Part shown: piece by piece, positions 44,687-52,438 of the stretch
Position numbering within the stretch: position 1 is the first letter of the stretch
Layout: every line of letters starts with the position of its first letter
Assembly (NCBI RefSeq): GCF_003387165.1
Contig: NZ_QUMW01000009.1
Span: 1-64,000 of the forward strand
Direction: 5' to 3'
DNA: 64,000 nucleotides
From: Jeotgalicoccus halotolerans
GTDB lineage: Bacteria; Bacillota; Bacilli; Staphylococcales; Salinicoccaceae
The notes under the pieces: generated by a model
What the model saw: only the letters and a program-made list of their open reading frames with translations
The model's database searches: none
What the model was told of the DNA's origin: nothing
Translations under genes and position numbers: made by a program

Positions 44687-45484
44687 ATGGCAGAAAAGAA
44701 TAAACGTTATTTTTGGCTGAAGTTAAAAGATGACTTCTTCAGTCAGAAAGAAATAAAAATGTTGAGAAGAATTGCAGGCGGCGACACCTACACAATTATC
44801 TATCTTAAAATGTTGCTGCTTAGCTTGAAAAATGACGGAAAAATTTATTTCGATGGTATCGCAGAGAACTTTGTAGAAGAAATCGCATTAGATATCGATG
44901 AAGATACAGAGAACACTCAGATCACGTTCAATTACTTGGCACAAAAAGGATTAATAGAGTTTTCAGATGCAGAACTTGAAATGACGAATATAGCATCGAT
45001 GATCGGTTCTGAAACAGATGCTGCAAGGCGAAAAAGAAAACAGCGGACACGTAAAAAAGCGCTGCTTTGTGACAATGTCACGACAAAGTCACAACTAGGT
45101 CACACAGAGATAGAGATAGAGAAAGAGTTAGATATAGAGCAAGAGGAAGAAGAGATACCTGCTGCGGCTCGTGATGAAATGGAATCTTATTTCGGTTCAC
45201 TTACTCAATTTATGTACGAAGACTTAGAGTTCTATAAAGATAAATTCGATGAACCGAACGAAATAATTATCGAAGCAATTGATATTTGCAGACAACGCAG
45301 CGCTAAACATTGGAACTATGCAAAGAGCATCATTCAGAGTTGGCGCAATCATAACTTGAAAACATTAGATGCAGTTCGTAAACATGAAGCGAAGAGCAAA
45401 CTTAATAACTATAAGCCAACTAACCAAGAAGTCGACCTTAATACTGACTATGAAAAAAGTTTAACTGAAAAACTCGGATTTTAG
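44687..45484 (+). CDS. Phage replisome organiser / DnaD-like replication protein
   Basis: 265 residues. The N-terminal replisome-organiser winged-helix domain is about 1-115 (YFWLKLKDDFFSQKEIKMLRR). A basic-acidic linker is followed by a DnaD/DnaB_2-type domain (about 165-235, AKHWNYAKSIIQSWRNHNL). It probably binds the phage origin and loads helicase together with the DnaC-like protein encoded next. Confidence 0.85.
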   Translation: MAEKNKRYFWLKLKDDFFSQKEIKMLRRIAGGDTYTIIYLKMLLLSLKNDGKIYFDGIAENFVEEIALDIDEDTENTQITFNYLAQKGLIEFSDAELEMTNIASMIGSETDAARRKRKQRTRKKALLCDNVTTKSQLGHTEIEIEKELDIEQEEEEIPAAARDEMESYFGSLTQFMYEDLEFYKDKFDEPNEIIIEAIDICRQRSAKHWNYAKSIIQSWRNHNLKTLDAVRKHEAKSKLNNYKPTNQEVDLNTDYEKSLTEKLGF

Positions 45485-45496
45485 AGGAGGGCTGAT

Positions 45497-46270
45497 ATGG
45501 AACAAATCAAAAAGATGATGCACGAGAACAAAATCAAGCATTCCGAAGTCGAATACACCGGTGAGAAGTGCGACGGCTGCGGTAGAGATTTGAAAATTGT
45601 GCAGATCACTTTCGCAGACGGTGAAGTGAAAGAGAATGAATCCGGATGTATATGTGACCGCATCAAGTTTGTAAACGACCAACAGAAAAAGATAAAAGCT
45701 GATGCTTTTGCGAAAGCGAGTATTATGCATGGCGATTACAAAGAAAAGACATTCGATAATTACCAGGCGAATAGCGATGAGCAAGTGCAGGCAGCGAAAA
45801 AGATGCGGTACTATGCAAATCATTTTGACGACATGTTATCAGAATCAAATTGTTTATTAGTACAAGGAACCTTTGGAACAGGCAAAACACACCTCGCAGC
45901 TGCAGTCCGCAATCAGTTAAGAGCGCAAGACTATCAAGTGTTATTCATATCGCTGCCGGACTATGTAGATAAGTTGAAACAAGGCTTTAAAGACTTAAAC
46001 CAAGTCCATCCGATTTTCAAATTTGCAAAAGAAGCTGATTTACTGATTTTAGATGATGTCGGCGCAAATCGAATGAGCGAATGGGAAGTGTCAGAGCTAT
46101 TTAGATTAGTCGATGCACGACGAAATAAATGCACTATCTATACTACAAATTTAACGAGCGAACAATTCAGATCATCGCAAGCATTGTATCGAGTCTTTTC
46201 TCGAATGATGGAAAAAGCAAAAGCCATTGTTATAGATGGTGACGACTACCGCATGAAAGGGGTTAAGTAA
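45497..46270 (+). CDS. DnaC-like helicase loader ATPase
   Basis: 257 residues. An N-terminal zinc-binding segment (CDGCGRDL ... SGCICD, about 25-52) is followed by an AAA+ domain with Walker A GTFGTGKTH (about 124-132), Walker B LLILDDVGA, and a sensor TTNLT. It delivers host replicative helicase to the phage origin. Its stop overlaps the next start (TAATG). Confidence 0.9.
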   Translation: MEQIKKMMHENKIKHSEVEYTGEKCDGCGRDLKIVQITFADGEVKENESGCICDRIKFVNDQQKKIKADAFAKASIMHGDYKEKTFDNYQANSDEQVQAAKKMRYYANHFDDMLSESNCLLVQGTFGTGKTHLAAAVRNQLRAQDYQVLFISLPDYVDKLKQGFKDLNQVHPIFKFAKEADLLILDDVGANRMSEWEVSELFRLVDARRNKCTIYTTNLTSEQFRSSQALYRVFSRMMEKAKAIVIDGDDYRMKGVK

Positions 46271-46530
46271 TGCCACACACACTAGAAAAACCAGTCGAGG
46301 TCGCCGTTTCTCCGGAAATGGCACTCGCTGATAAGTTATTGAATCGAGAAACCATCGTAAAAGACGATATAAGCGCATTGAATATGTTTGGGGACAAATA
46401 CATTCAAATGTTATTAAAGACACCACAATCGCATGTTAGGGCGAAATTAGCGGAAGTATTGGCGCATCTTTGGAGGGATGACAATGACAGGCTTACGAGA
46501 TTTGACCGAAAGACAAAAACAAATTGCTGA
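46270..46530 (+). CDS. Hypothetical phage protein
   Basis: 86 residues, no recognised motif. It starts in a TAATG overlap with the helicase-loader gene, so translation is coupled. The last 47 bases overlap the next gene in another frame. Confidence 0.5.
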   Translation: MPHTLEKPVEVAVSPEMALADKLLNRETIVKDDISALNMFGDKYIQMLLKTPQSHVRAKLAEVLAHLWRDDNDRLTRFDRKTKTNC

Positions 46531-46969
46531 AGAAAATGGCATTAAAACTAAAACGTTAAGCAGCAGATTAAGTAAAGGGTGGCCGATAGAAGAAGCTATA
46601 TCTATGCAGCCGCATGAACGGTATTCCAGAGTTAATCGAAAACGCACCATCTACGGTGTGGAACTTTCGGAGGATGATATAAAGACTGCAAGGCGGAATG
46701 GCATCGCAAATAAAACACTGCAAGGAAGATTTAAGCAGGGATGGACGAAAGAACGTGCGATTAATACACCAGTTCGGAAATCCAGTCATGTATATGGACC
46801 GGCACCAAAGCCAGAAATCGAGGGCGAGGAATTACTTCAAATTATTGGCCGCATTAAATACATGAGGATGCAGGAAAAAGATTTCCCGATGCCGATTCCA
46901 AAGCCGCTGCTGAACAAACTAAAACAAACCGGGCGGACATTGGAAGATGTTCGCGCTGTGAAGTGTTAG
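46484..46969 (+). CDS. Phage protein with duplicated HTH-like motif
   Basis: 161 residues. Two similar units, ENGIKTKTLSSRLSKGWPIEEAI and RNGIANKTLQGRFKQGWTKERAI, share the pattern N-G-I-x2-K-T-L-x2-R-x3-G-W-x2-E-x-A-I, a DNA-binding type repeat seen in Gram-positive phage proteins. A C-terminal helical region follows. The ATG at 46484 has GGAGGG 6 bases upstream. Confidence 0.65.
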   Translation: MTGLRDLTERQKQIAEENGIKTKTLSSRLSKGWPIEEAISMQPHERYSRVNRKRTIYGVELSEDDIKTARRNGIANKTLQGRFKQGWTKERAINTPVRKSSHVYGPAPKPEIEGEELLQIIGRIKYMRMQEKDFPMPIPKPLLNKLKQTGRTLEDVRAVKC

Positions 46970-46979
46970 GAGGGGTGTC

Positions 46980-47471
46980 ATGAAAGTATATGAAGCCTAT
47001 GAGGGCGATACGTTTATCGCTACTGGCACGATTAAAGACATTGCAGCAGCGTTGGGAGTGTCGGTATCAAGCGCGCGCGCTATGGCGAATCGAGGACATT
47101 CGAAGTATACCGTTATCGAAATTGGCACACGCCGACAGATATATGCGTACTATCTCGATGATGAATTTATTACAGAAGGCACGATGCATCAGATTGCGGA
47201 AGTGACCGGGGAGCAATTAGTTACTTTAAACTTTTTAAGTTCTAATGCAGCGAAGAAGCGAAACTTAACGAAAACATTAATCAAACTGGAGGGCGAAACG
47301 ATGATAGTAAAACGCACACATGGAGCTAAATTTGCACCTGTACCCACGAATGACGAGCGAAAAGAAGCGATTAAAGTATTTAAGAATGTACCAGTGAAAC
47401 CTGCGGAGTGGAGACCGAGTGAATACGCAAAATCTTTATTTGAGCATAGTTTTGCGAAATGGAGAGCTTAA
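46980..47471 (+). CDS. Hypothetical phage protein with internal duplication
   Basis: 163 residues. The first 90 contain two related units (DTFIATGTIKDIAAALGVS and DEFITEGTMHQIAEVTGEQ), each a short strand followed by an HTH-like helix pair. This suggests a DNA-binding role like its upstream neighbour. Family not recognised. GGAGG precedes the ATG. Confidence 0.55.
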   Translation: MKVYEAYEGDTFIATGTIKDIAAALGVSVSSARAMANRGHSKYTVIEIGTRRQIYAYYLDDEFITEGTMHQIAEVTGEQLVTLNFLSSNAAKKRNLTKTLIKLEGETMIVKRTHGAKFAPVPTNDERKEAIKVFKNVPVKPAEWRPSEYAKSLFEHSFAKWRA

Positions 47472-47473
47472 AT

Positions 47474-47686
47474 ATGACGACTAAACTCAACCTATATGAC
47501 CATCGCATCGAGCCAATAGGTACAGCGACATTCATTAAGGCTAAAAATGGTTATGAAGTGGTGTACAACGACGATGTACATTACGGGAACACAACGCTCA
47601 CGAAAGAAGAGTTGCCGGCTTACCTGTCGTCTATGGGATTAAATTCGATGAGCGGTAAACAGACTAGTCTGATGGATTTTATATGA
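47474..47686 (+). CDS. Hypothetical phage protein
   Basis: 70 residues. The ATG at 47474 has GGAGAG 7 bases upstream, and the stop overlaps the next start (ATGA). No motif recognised. Confidence 0.55.
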   Translation: MTTKLNLYDHRIEPIGTATFIKAKNGYEVVYNDDVHYGNTTLTKEELPAYLSSMGLNSMSGKQTSLMDFI

Positions 47687-47919
47687 AACGCTGCGAAGAG
47701 TGCAATCAGTTTAAAGACGAGTTACCGTTTCTTTACGACTACAACGACGAAGATATGAAGCCGATAGAAGAACGTAGAACGTGTAAAGAGTGCTGGCGAG
47801 TATTGAGACGGCAAGTACGAACTATCAGCAATGGACCGATGGTAAAACGGAATGGCATACGGTATTTAAGTGTGACGGTCGTAGGGCAGCCGCTAAGTGG
47901 TCAATTAGAATTATTTTAG
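47683..47919 (+). CDS. Small zinc-finger-like phage protein
   Basis: 78 residues. Two CxxC pairs (CEEC at 4-7 and CKEC near 35) suggest a zinc ribbon or finger, followed by a basic C-terminal half. Coupled to the previous gene by an ATGA overlap. Nucleic-acid binding is likely. Confidence 0.6.
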   Translation: MKRCEECNQFKDELPFLYDYNDEDMKPIEERRTCKECWRVLRRQVRTISNGPMVKRNGIRYLSVTVVGQPLSGQLELF

Positions 47920-47934
47920 GAGGAGTGATATGCA

Positions 47935-48231
47935 TTGGTCATCATTTATAAAGATTACTCCAAAGAAGAATATGACAAAGAATATAATCGGATACTCTTC
48001 GGCGATAAAAAAGTGCCGCCAAAAGAGGGAGACAGATACACGAAGTATGTATACGTGAGCAGAGATGGAAAGCTCCGCTCTATAGATGTTGCGAGAAATA
48101 TACGCGAATACGGCTGCGGTTTCTTCGGACCGACAGATTACGATAACTTTTGGAATTGGTTTGACGAACACGAAAGACATTATCTGGAGAAGGGTTTCGA
48201 AGTGGAATATCAACAGCCATCATTATTTTAG
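47935..48231 (+). CDS. Hypothetical phage protein (start uncertain)
   Basis: About 98 residues, aromatic and acidic, no known motif. No ATG exists early in this frame; TTG at 47935 is the only usual start, 11 bases after the GGAGG. The ATG at 47930 has better spacing but opens a different 42-codon frame. Either the TTG is used or one of the two frames is translated by other means. Confidence 0.5.
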   Translation: MVIIYKDYSKEEYDKEYNRILFGDKKVPPKEGDRYTKYVYVSRDGKLRSIDVARNIREYGCGFFGPTDYDNFWNWFDEHERHYLEKGFEVEYQQPSLF

Positions 48232-48242
48232 GAGTGAGAACC

Positions 48243-48503
48243 ATGCAGCAACTAGATATTTTTTCAGTCGAGCAGCCAGTTACTAAAACAGGTTTCAAAT
48301 ATCGTCGCAGATTGTACAACGATAAAGATCAGTACCTGTACACCGTCATACCTACTGCTGACGGCTACACGTTAAACAGGGTGCAGTCGTTAGCAGAGAA
48401 TATAGGACTAATGAAGGTAACGCATGAAGAGTATCGGAAATTCAAAGCTGAATGTGGATTGGTCGAGAAAATACCGAAAGATGTGGAGGGGCGGTTGAAA
48501 TAA
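48243..48503 (+). CDS. Hypothetical phage protein
   Basis: 86 residues, with the N-terminal MQQLDIFSVEQP and basic patches. The ATG at 48243 has AGGAG 8 bases upstream. No recognised domain. Confidence 0.55.
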   Translation: MQQLDIFSVEQPVTKTGFKYRRRLYNDKDQYLYTVIPTADGYTLNRVQSLAENIGLMKVTHEEYRKFKAECGLVEKIPKDVEGRLK

Positions 48504-48507
48504 AAAA

Positions 48508-48544
48508 GAGGCTGAGAATTTCTTTGATCGGATTAATCAGCCTC
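48508..48544 (-). terminator. Terminator-like hairpin on the minus strand inside the phage operon
   Basis: GAGGCTGA/TCAGCCTC 8-bp stem with a 21-base loop; on the minus strand six T residues follow. No minus-strand gene ends here. It lies in the 173-base gap between 48503 and 48677. Confidence 0.4.
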
Positions 48545-48676
48545 ATTACATCATCGAGAAAGATGAAAAAACACCTTTCCAAATTAATATACGGGAGTAA
48601 ATATCTTTCTTCAAGATAGTAAGTTAAAAATTTATCCGACAAGCTAAATGGCAATCAAAAAGGAGAGTGAAAAGCT

Positions 48677-48991
48677 ATGAAAGTAATCACTGGTGGCAGG
48701 GTGAGCGGTAAGACATATCAAGCGATTAAGTACGCATCTGAAAATTGGCTGTATATCCTCGTGAGAAATCGACAGGAAGCGACAGAAATATTTCAGATGG
48801 CGAATAAATTTGGTTTTGGCATACCTTATCCAGTGACCGTCGAGGAACTAAAAAGAGGCGACGGAAAAGGTACATCTCTTGAACGCAACGGAATCATCGT
48901 TGATAACGCACTATCAGTATTACAAGAGTTACTACCTGTACGGATTAATATGGCGACGGTAGAAATGGAGGCTGATAGCGATGAGTTATGA
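48677..48991 (+). CDS. Small P-loop-like phage protein
   Basis: 104 residues. N-terminal MKVITGGRVSGKTYQAI matches a Walker A (GGRVSGKT, residues 6-13), and IIVDNALSVL resembles a Walker B strand. Similar short P-loop proteins occur in staphylococcal phages; function unknown. GGAG lies 11 bases upstream, and the end overlaps the next gene. Confidence 0.6.
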   Translation: MKVITGGRVSGKTYQAIKYASENWLYILVRNRQEATEIFQMANKFGFGIPYPVTVEELKRGDGKGTSLERNGIIVDNALSVLQELLPVRINMATVEMEADSDEL

Positions 48992-49349
48992 AAAAGATTT
49001 TAAAATAACTTTTTATAACCAAGAAGACAACGAAGAGTTATCTGACCAATACAGTGAACTCTTGATGATTAATCGGGATGGAGAAGTATTTGAGTTAGTT
49101 CATAACGGGCGAGGAGAATATAGTCCGTCATACGAAGGAGATTGGATAGGTTATAAGATTAAAGGGAGTTCCAAAACTGACGAGTACGAAGCGAAGGCAA
49201 AGGCGTTTGACGAAATAAGAGAAGCCCGAAAAGAGATTCTCGTAGATGTTCATGAAAGAGGATTCAACATTCCTGCAGACCAAGATAAATTCACATTGCA
49301 GTCTGAAAATATCATCAACAAATACGAAAGCGGTGAATCCAATGACTAA
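48981..49349 (+). CDS. Hypothetical phage protein
   Basis: 122 residues, acidic. It starts inside the P-loop gene, with GGAGG upstream. Its last residues, IINKYESGES, are shared with the next gene. No domain recognised. Confidence 0.55.
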   Translation: MSYEKDFKITFYNQEDNEELSDQYSELLMINRDGEVFELVHNGRGEYSPSYEGDWIGYKIKGSSKTDEYEAKAKAFDEIREARKEILVDVHERGFNIPADQDKFTLQSENIINKYESGESND

Positions 49350-49602
49350 CTACCTAAACCAAATCGAATCAGACTTATACAAACTGTATTCTATTACAAA
49401 CGGCAGCGGTGAAGTAGTTGAAATGGTTACAGAACTGACGGAGAAATATGAGAAGGCGAAGGCTTGGGATAGAACACAAGAGTTGCTTAAAGAGTGTACA
49501 CAACAAACACCTGGTGATGATTATGAAGTCGATTGGCATGAATTTGAAATGAAGATTGACGATATTATTAATAAACACGAAAGCGGTGAATCGGATGCTT
49601 AA
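49342..49602 (+). CDS. Hypothetical phage protein
   Basis: 86 residues, helical and acidic. The ATG at 49342 lies within the end of the previous gene, 8 bases after GGTGA. The C-terminus IINKHESGES is homologous to the end of the preceding protein. Function unknown. Confidence 0.55.
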   Translation: MTNYLNQIESDLYKLYSITNGSGEVVEMVTELTEKYEKAKAWDRTQELLKECTQQTPGDDYEVDWHEFEMKIDDIINKHESGESDA

Positions 49603-49795
49603 AAATGACGAGGTGGACTACTGCACTAAATGCACGGTTAAACCGATTGTGAAAGAACATATGTGTGAGAAATGCTACACGGAGCATAACGAATGGCTGA
49701 GAGATTTGGTATCAGGAACAACGACTGTCAAAGACGGGATAATAATTGATGCCGACGGCTACTACACGATTTATGAGAGTGGGGAGAGGGGATGA
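49595..49795 (+). CDS. Small zinc-ribbon-like phage protein
   Basis: 66 residues. CTKC and CEKC pairs (about residues 9-12 and 25-28) suggest zinc binding. The ATG at 49595 has the repeated GCGGTGA ribosome site upstream. It ends in IYESGE and overlaps the next start (ATGA). Confidence 0.6.
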   Translation: MLKNDEVDYCTKCTVKPIVKEHMCEKCYTEHNEWLRDLVSGTTTVKDGIIIDADGYYTIYESGERG

Positions 49796-50049
49796 TAGAA
49801 ATTAAGTTTTTTGAAAAGCATACAGGAAAACCTATCGGAATGCACGAGCGTTCTTTAAGTGTAGAAGCAGATGGGAGCGTGATGGAAGTGACTGAGGGCT
49901 TCAGTGGAGTAATTTTAAGTAATCCCGCCGATGTGGTTTACAAAATAATAAATGATGGAGAAACGAAAGTATACAAATGCACTTGTGGAGCTAGGTATTG
50001 GTCAATGGATAACTACAAAGAACATTTAATGAATTGCTTTAAAGCATGA
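49792..50049 (+). CDS. Hypothetical phage protein with C-terminal Cys/His cluster
   Basis: 85 residues. The C-terminal C-x-C ... H-x4-C arrangement (YKCTCGARYWSMDNYKEHLMNC) resembles a zinc finger. Translation is coupled to the previous gene by an ATGA overlap. Confidence 0.55.
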   Translation: MIEIKFFEKHTGKPIGMHERSLSVEADGSVMEVTEGFSGVILSNPADVVYKIINDGETKVYKCTCGARYWSMDNYKEHLMNCFKA

Positions 50050-50156
50050 CCGCCTACACATGGCTCACCCTGTTACTGGAAACAGCACCGTATATTCTTG
50101 GTGCAGGGTGTGTGGTGTTGGTGATACTAATTTATAAATTGTGGAGGATGAAATGA
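50046..50156 (+). CDS. 36-residue membrane peptide
   Basis: An ATG at 50046 overlaps the previous stop (ATGA), and the frame ends at 50156, overlapping the YopX gene. Almost the whole peptide is one hydrophobic helix followed by a basic tail (KLWRMK). The tight overlap on both sides supports translation. Confidence 0.5.
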   Translation: MTAYTWLTLLLETAPYILGAGCVVLVILIYKLWRMK

Positions 50157-50605
50157 TGAGAGAGATTAAATTTAGAGCTTTTAAACACGCGGGCACTCCG
50201 GAAATGTTTAACGATGTACAGGTAATTGACTTTGAGAGTGGCACAGCACATTTAGGTTACAGCTTATCTAATTTCACAGAACGAACAGATAAAGAAAGAC
50301 TAGACAATCTTATTTTAATGCAATACACAGGTCTTAAAGATAAAAACGGAGTGGAGATTTATGAAGGGGATATTGTTGATTTCAACGGAGAATACGAAGT
50401 TTGTTACGGGCAACACGGTGTGCCGTCGGTGGAGGAACAAGAATATATCGACCACGCTTATGGTTTTTACTTCAAAGCACAACACGATTTGAAAGATATC
50501 ATGCCGTTCGGACTGGATATACCTCTTAATAGAACTTATGTAAATGAGTGCAAAATCATCGGAAACATTCACGAAAATCCCGAACTCCTCGGTGATAACC
50601 AATGA
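50156..50605 (+). CDS. YopX-family phage protein
   Basis: 149 residues. The start MREIKFRAF, the middle LMQYTGLKDKNGVEIYEGDIV and the end NIHENPELL are the YopX signature. Function unknown; common in Firmicutes phages. GGAGG lies 8 bases before the ATG at 50156; the ATG at 50153 is also possible. Confidence 0.88.
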   Translation: MREIKFRAFKHAGTPEMFNDVQVIDFESGTAHLGYSLSNFTERTDKERLDNLILMQYTGLKDKNGVEIYEGDIVDFNGEYEVCYGQHGVPSVEEQEYIDHAYGFYFKAQHDLKDIMPFGLDIPLNRTYVNECKIIGNIHENPELLGDNQ

Positions 50606-50685
50606 CATTCACATTCAAAATACTACTTGCAGCACTAGCGTATTACGTTACGACAGTTATATTGATGAGGAGGAAGAAGAAATGA
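50602..50685 (+). CDS. 27-residue membrane peptide
   Basis: The ATG overlaps the YopX stop (ATGA), and the frame ends inside the dUTPase start (ATGA). A hydrophobic helix (KILLAALAYYVTTVILM) is followed by RRKKK. It may be real or may only couple translation of its neighbours. Confidence 0.45.
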   Translation: MTFTFKILLAALAYYVTTVILMRRKKK

Positions 50686-51206
50686 ATACACTATTAAACA
50701 AGGCGGACTTAATCTATTTACTGACACAACAAAACAAACTGGATGCAGCGATGCGTAAAGAATTAGGCATCAGTGAATCAGATTGGATGTCAACAATGGC
50801 AATGGAGCACAGTATCGCCTTAAACGTAGAACTACATGAATTTATAAACGCCTGCTTCAAGTCGTGGAAATATTGGAAGCGCAAAGATATGAATATGGAT
50901 GATGTGCTGGATGAAGCGATTGATGTCATTCACTTCTGTATGTTGCGACTGAACAAATCAACAGCAAAGACTGAATTTATCGCAGGTAATGTAGAAAGTG
51001 AGCTTCAAGACAAACGACAACTTCAAGACCGCGCAGCTGTAAAAAGAGTGATATATCACTTATCAAATGGCGTTATGTCAGCTGAAAACATACTTGTCTA
51101 TGTATTATCGATACTCGATTACTACGGATTTACGGGGCAGGATATTATCAATCAGTACAACAAGAAGAATGCAGTCAACTTTCAGAGACTTGCGAGCGGA
51201 TATTAA
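50682..51206 (+). CDS. Dimeric all-alpha dUTP diphosphatase (MazG-like)
   Basis: 174 residues. The NTP-pyrophosphohydrolase metal motifs appear as ELHEFINACFKSWKYWK (E-x2-E type, about 47-63) and DEAIDVIHF (about 75-83). This matches the dimeric dUTPase family used by many staphylococcal phages. It hydrolyses dUTP and, in relatives, also induces pathogenicity islands by binding Stl-like repressors. GAGGAGG precedes the ATG. Confidence 0.85.
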   Translation: MNTLLNKADLIYLLTQQNKLDAAMRKELGISESDWMSTMAMEHSIALNVELHEFINACFKSWKYWKRKDMNMDDVLDEAIDVIHFCMLRLNKSTAKTEFIAGNVESELQDKRQLQDRAAVKRVIYHLSNGVMSAENILVYVLSILDYYGFTGQDIINQYNKKNAVNFQRLASGY

Positions 51207-51208
51207 TC

Positions 51209-51280
51209 ATGACGGCGACTACAGATGGTTCGGAAGAACAGACTATCGTAGATAAAGTGAAAGAGATACTCGGGAGGTAA
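51209..51280 (+). CDS. Possible 23-residue peptide
   Basis: An ATG two bases after the dUTPase stop opens 23 codons, ending at the GGGAGG that serves the RusA gene. Acidic, no motif, and no good ribosome site of its own. Confidence 0.25.
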   Translation: MTATTDGSEEQTIVDKVKEILGR

Positions 51281-51286
51281 TTATAT

Positions 51287-51709
51287 TTGATCGAATTCAA
51301 AGTAGAGGGACGTCCAGTACCACAGCCCCGTCCAAGAGTGTATCGAACAGCTACCGGTAAATCGAAAGCAGTCAATTCAAGACAAAGTATAAACTATAAA
51401 CGCATCGTAAAGTATGCAGCACTCAGCGAGATGAACAAGCAACAATTAACCATGACTGACCGACCATTAGCCATGAGCCTGACGTTTGTTTTCGCTCCGC
51501 CTAAGTCATACACCAAAAAGAAATTAGAAGCTGTGAAGAGCGGTGAATTGAGATATACGAAGAAGCCCGACTTAGATAATTTGGCTAAAGCGATACTTGA
51601 TGCATGCAACAACACAGTGTACAAAGATGATTCACAAATAATCACACTAAGCATTAATAAAGAATACGGACACACTGACCATGTGGCTGTCGAAATAACA
51701 CAATTATAA
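51287..51709 (+). CDS. rusA: RusA-family Holliday junction resolvase
   Basis: 140 residues. RusA motifs: FKVEGRPVPQPRPRV at the N-terminus and the catalytic acidic cluster KKPDLDNLAKAILDAC followed by KDDSQI. It cleaves Holliday junctions before packaging. Translation starts at TTG 51287, 9 bases after GGAGG; there is no ATG nearby. Confidence 0.92.
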   Translation: MIEFKVEGRPVPQPRPRVYRTATGKSKAVNSRQSINYKRIVKYAALSEMNKQQLTMTDRPLAMSLTFVFAPPKSYTKKKLEAVKSGELRYTKKPDLDNLAKAILDACNNTVYKDDSQIITLSINKEYGHTDHVAVEITQL

Positions 51710-51729
51710 TAACGGGGTGTAGATGAATT

Positions 51730-52152
51730 ATGAATTATGCGACTAACGAAGTTTATTCAGCGGATAAAGTGATGGAGTTAATAAACAGCTACCCGTACTA
51801 TATCAAGCGTATTACAGCGTTGCGAAAAGAATATCAAGATGAGGTAGGCGGCGGCAATATCGGGCAATATGGTATTGAAGCAACGCTACCAAAACCGCAG
51901 GGTGGAAATACAGATCCCGTATTTAACGAAATGAAACGTCTGATGAAAATGGACCAGGAACTGACTCGTTTAGAGAACAAAACTCGGTATATCCAAAACC
52001 GATGGAACCGTATCACTGATGAGAGATTAGCGACAATATTAAATCTCAGATTGAGTGGATACATTTATAAAGAAATAGCTGAAAGAGTGGGATTATCAGA
52101 GCCGAGAGTGAATCAGCTTATGAAAGAAATATGCAAGGAGTTTAGCTATTAA
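51730..52152 (+). CDS. RinA/ArpU-like late transcription regulator
   Basis: 140 residues. The C-terminal sigma-70 region-4-like HTH (ILNLRLSGYIYKEIAERVGLSEPRVNQLMKEI) and the position just before the terminase genes match RinA/ArpU activators that switch on packaging and late genes. The ribosome site is weak. Confidence 0.8.
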   Translation: MNYATNEVYSADKVMELINSYPYYIKRITALRKEYQDEVGGGNIGQYGIEATLPKPQGGNTDPVFNEMKRLMKMDQELTRLENKTRYIQNRWNRITDERLATILNLRLSGYIYKEIAERVGLSEPRVNQLMKEICKEFSY

Positions 52153-52295
52153 GAAATTTAAGAAACTTAATTTACTTAATTAGTTAGGTGCTAATGGAAA
52201 AATGACTGTACAATATGAGGTAGGTCGGGACGGCGAAGCTCAACGACCAAGTGACTGACTCCGGCATGAGTCCTCCTCCTAATATAAAGAACGTA

Positions 52296-52325
52296 AGGCA
52301 TCGCTAACGCGGTGTCTTTTTTGTT
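52296..52325 (+). terminator. Terminator at the early/late boundary
   Basis: GGCATCGC-TAAC-GCGGTGTC stem (with G-U pairs) followed by TTTTTTGTT. The upstream gap from 52153 also has two small hairpins (GGTCG/CGACC and GACTC/GAGTC). Confidence 0.75.
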
Positions 52326-52330
52326 GCCTG

Positions 52331-52425
52331 AATACTGACGAGCAGACTTTCACTTCCCTCTTTGTATAGAAGTTGCCGTCAGTATTGAGTTAATAAAAAT
52401 AAATGAAGTGAATAACGTGAAAGTC
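52331..52425 (+). other. Interleaved inverted repeats (possible pseudoknot or packaging site) before terS
   Basis: AATACTGACG (52331-52340) pairs with CGTCAGTATT (52377-52386), and GACTTTCAC (52345-52353) with GTGAAAGTC (52417-52425). The order A-B-A'-B' allows an H-type pseudoknot in RNA. The last arm lies immediately before the terS ribosome site. Confidence 0.6.
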
Positions 52426-52438
52426 GGTGGTATATGAG

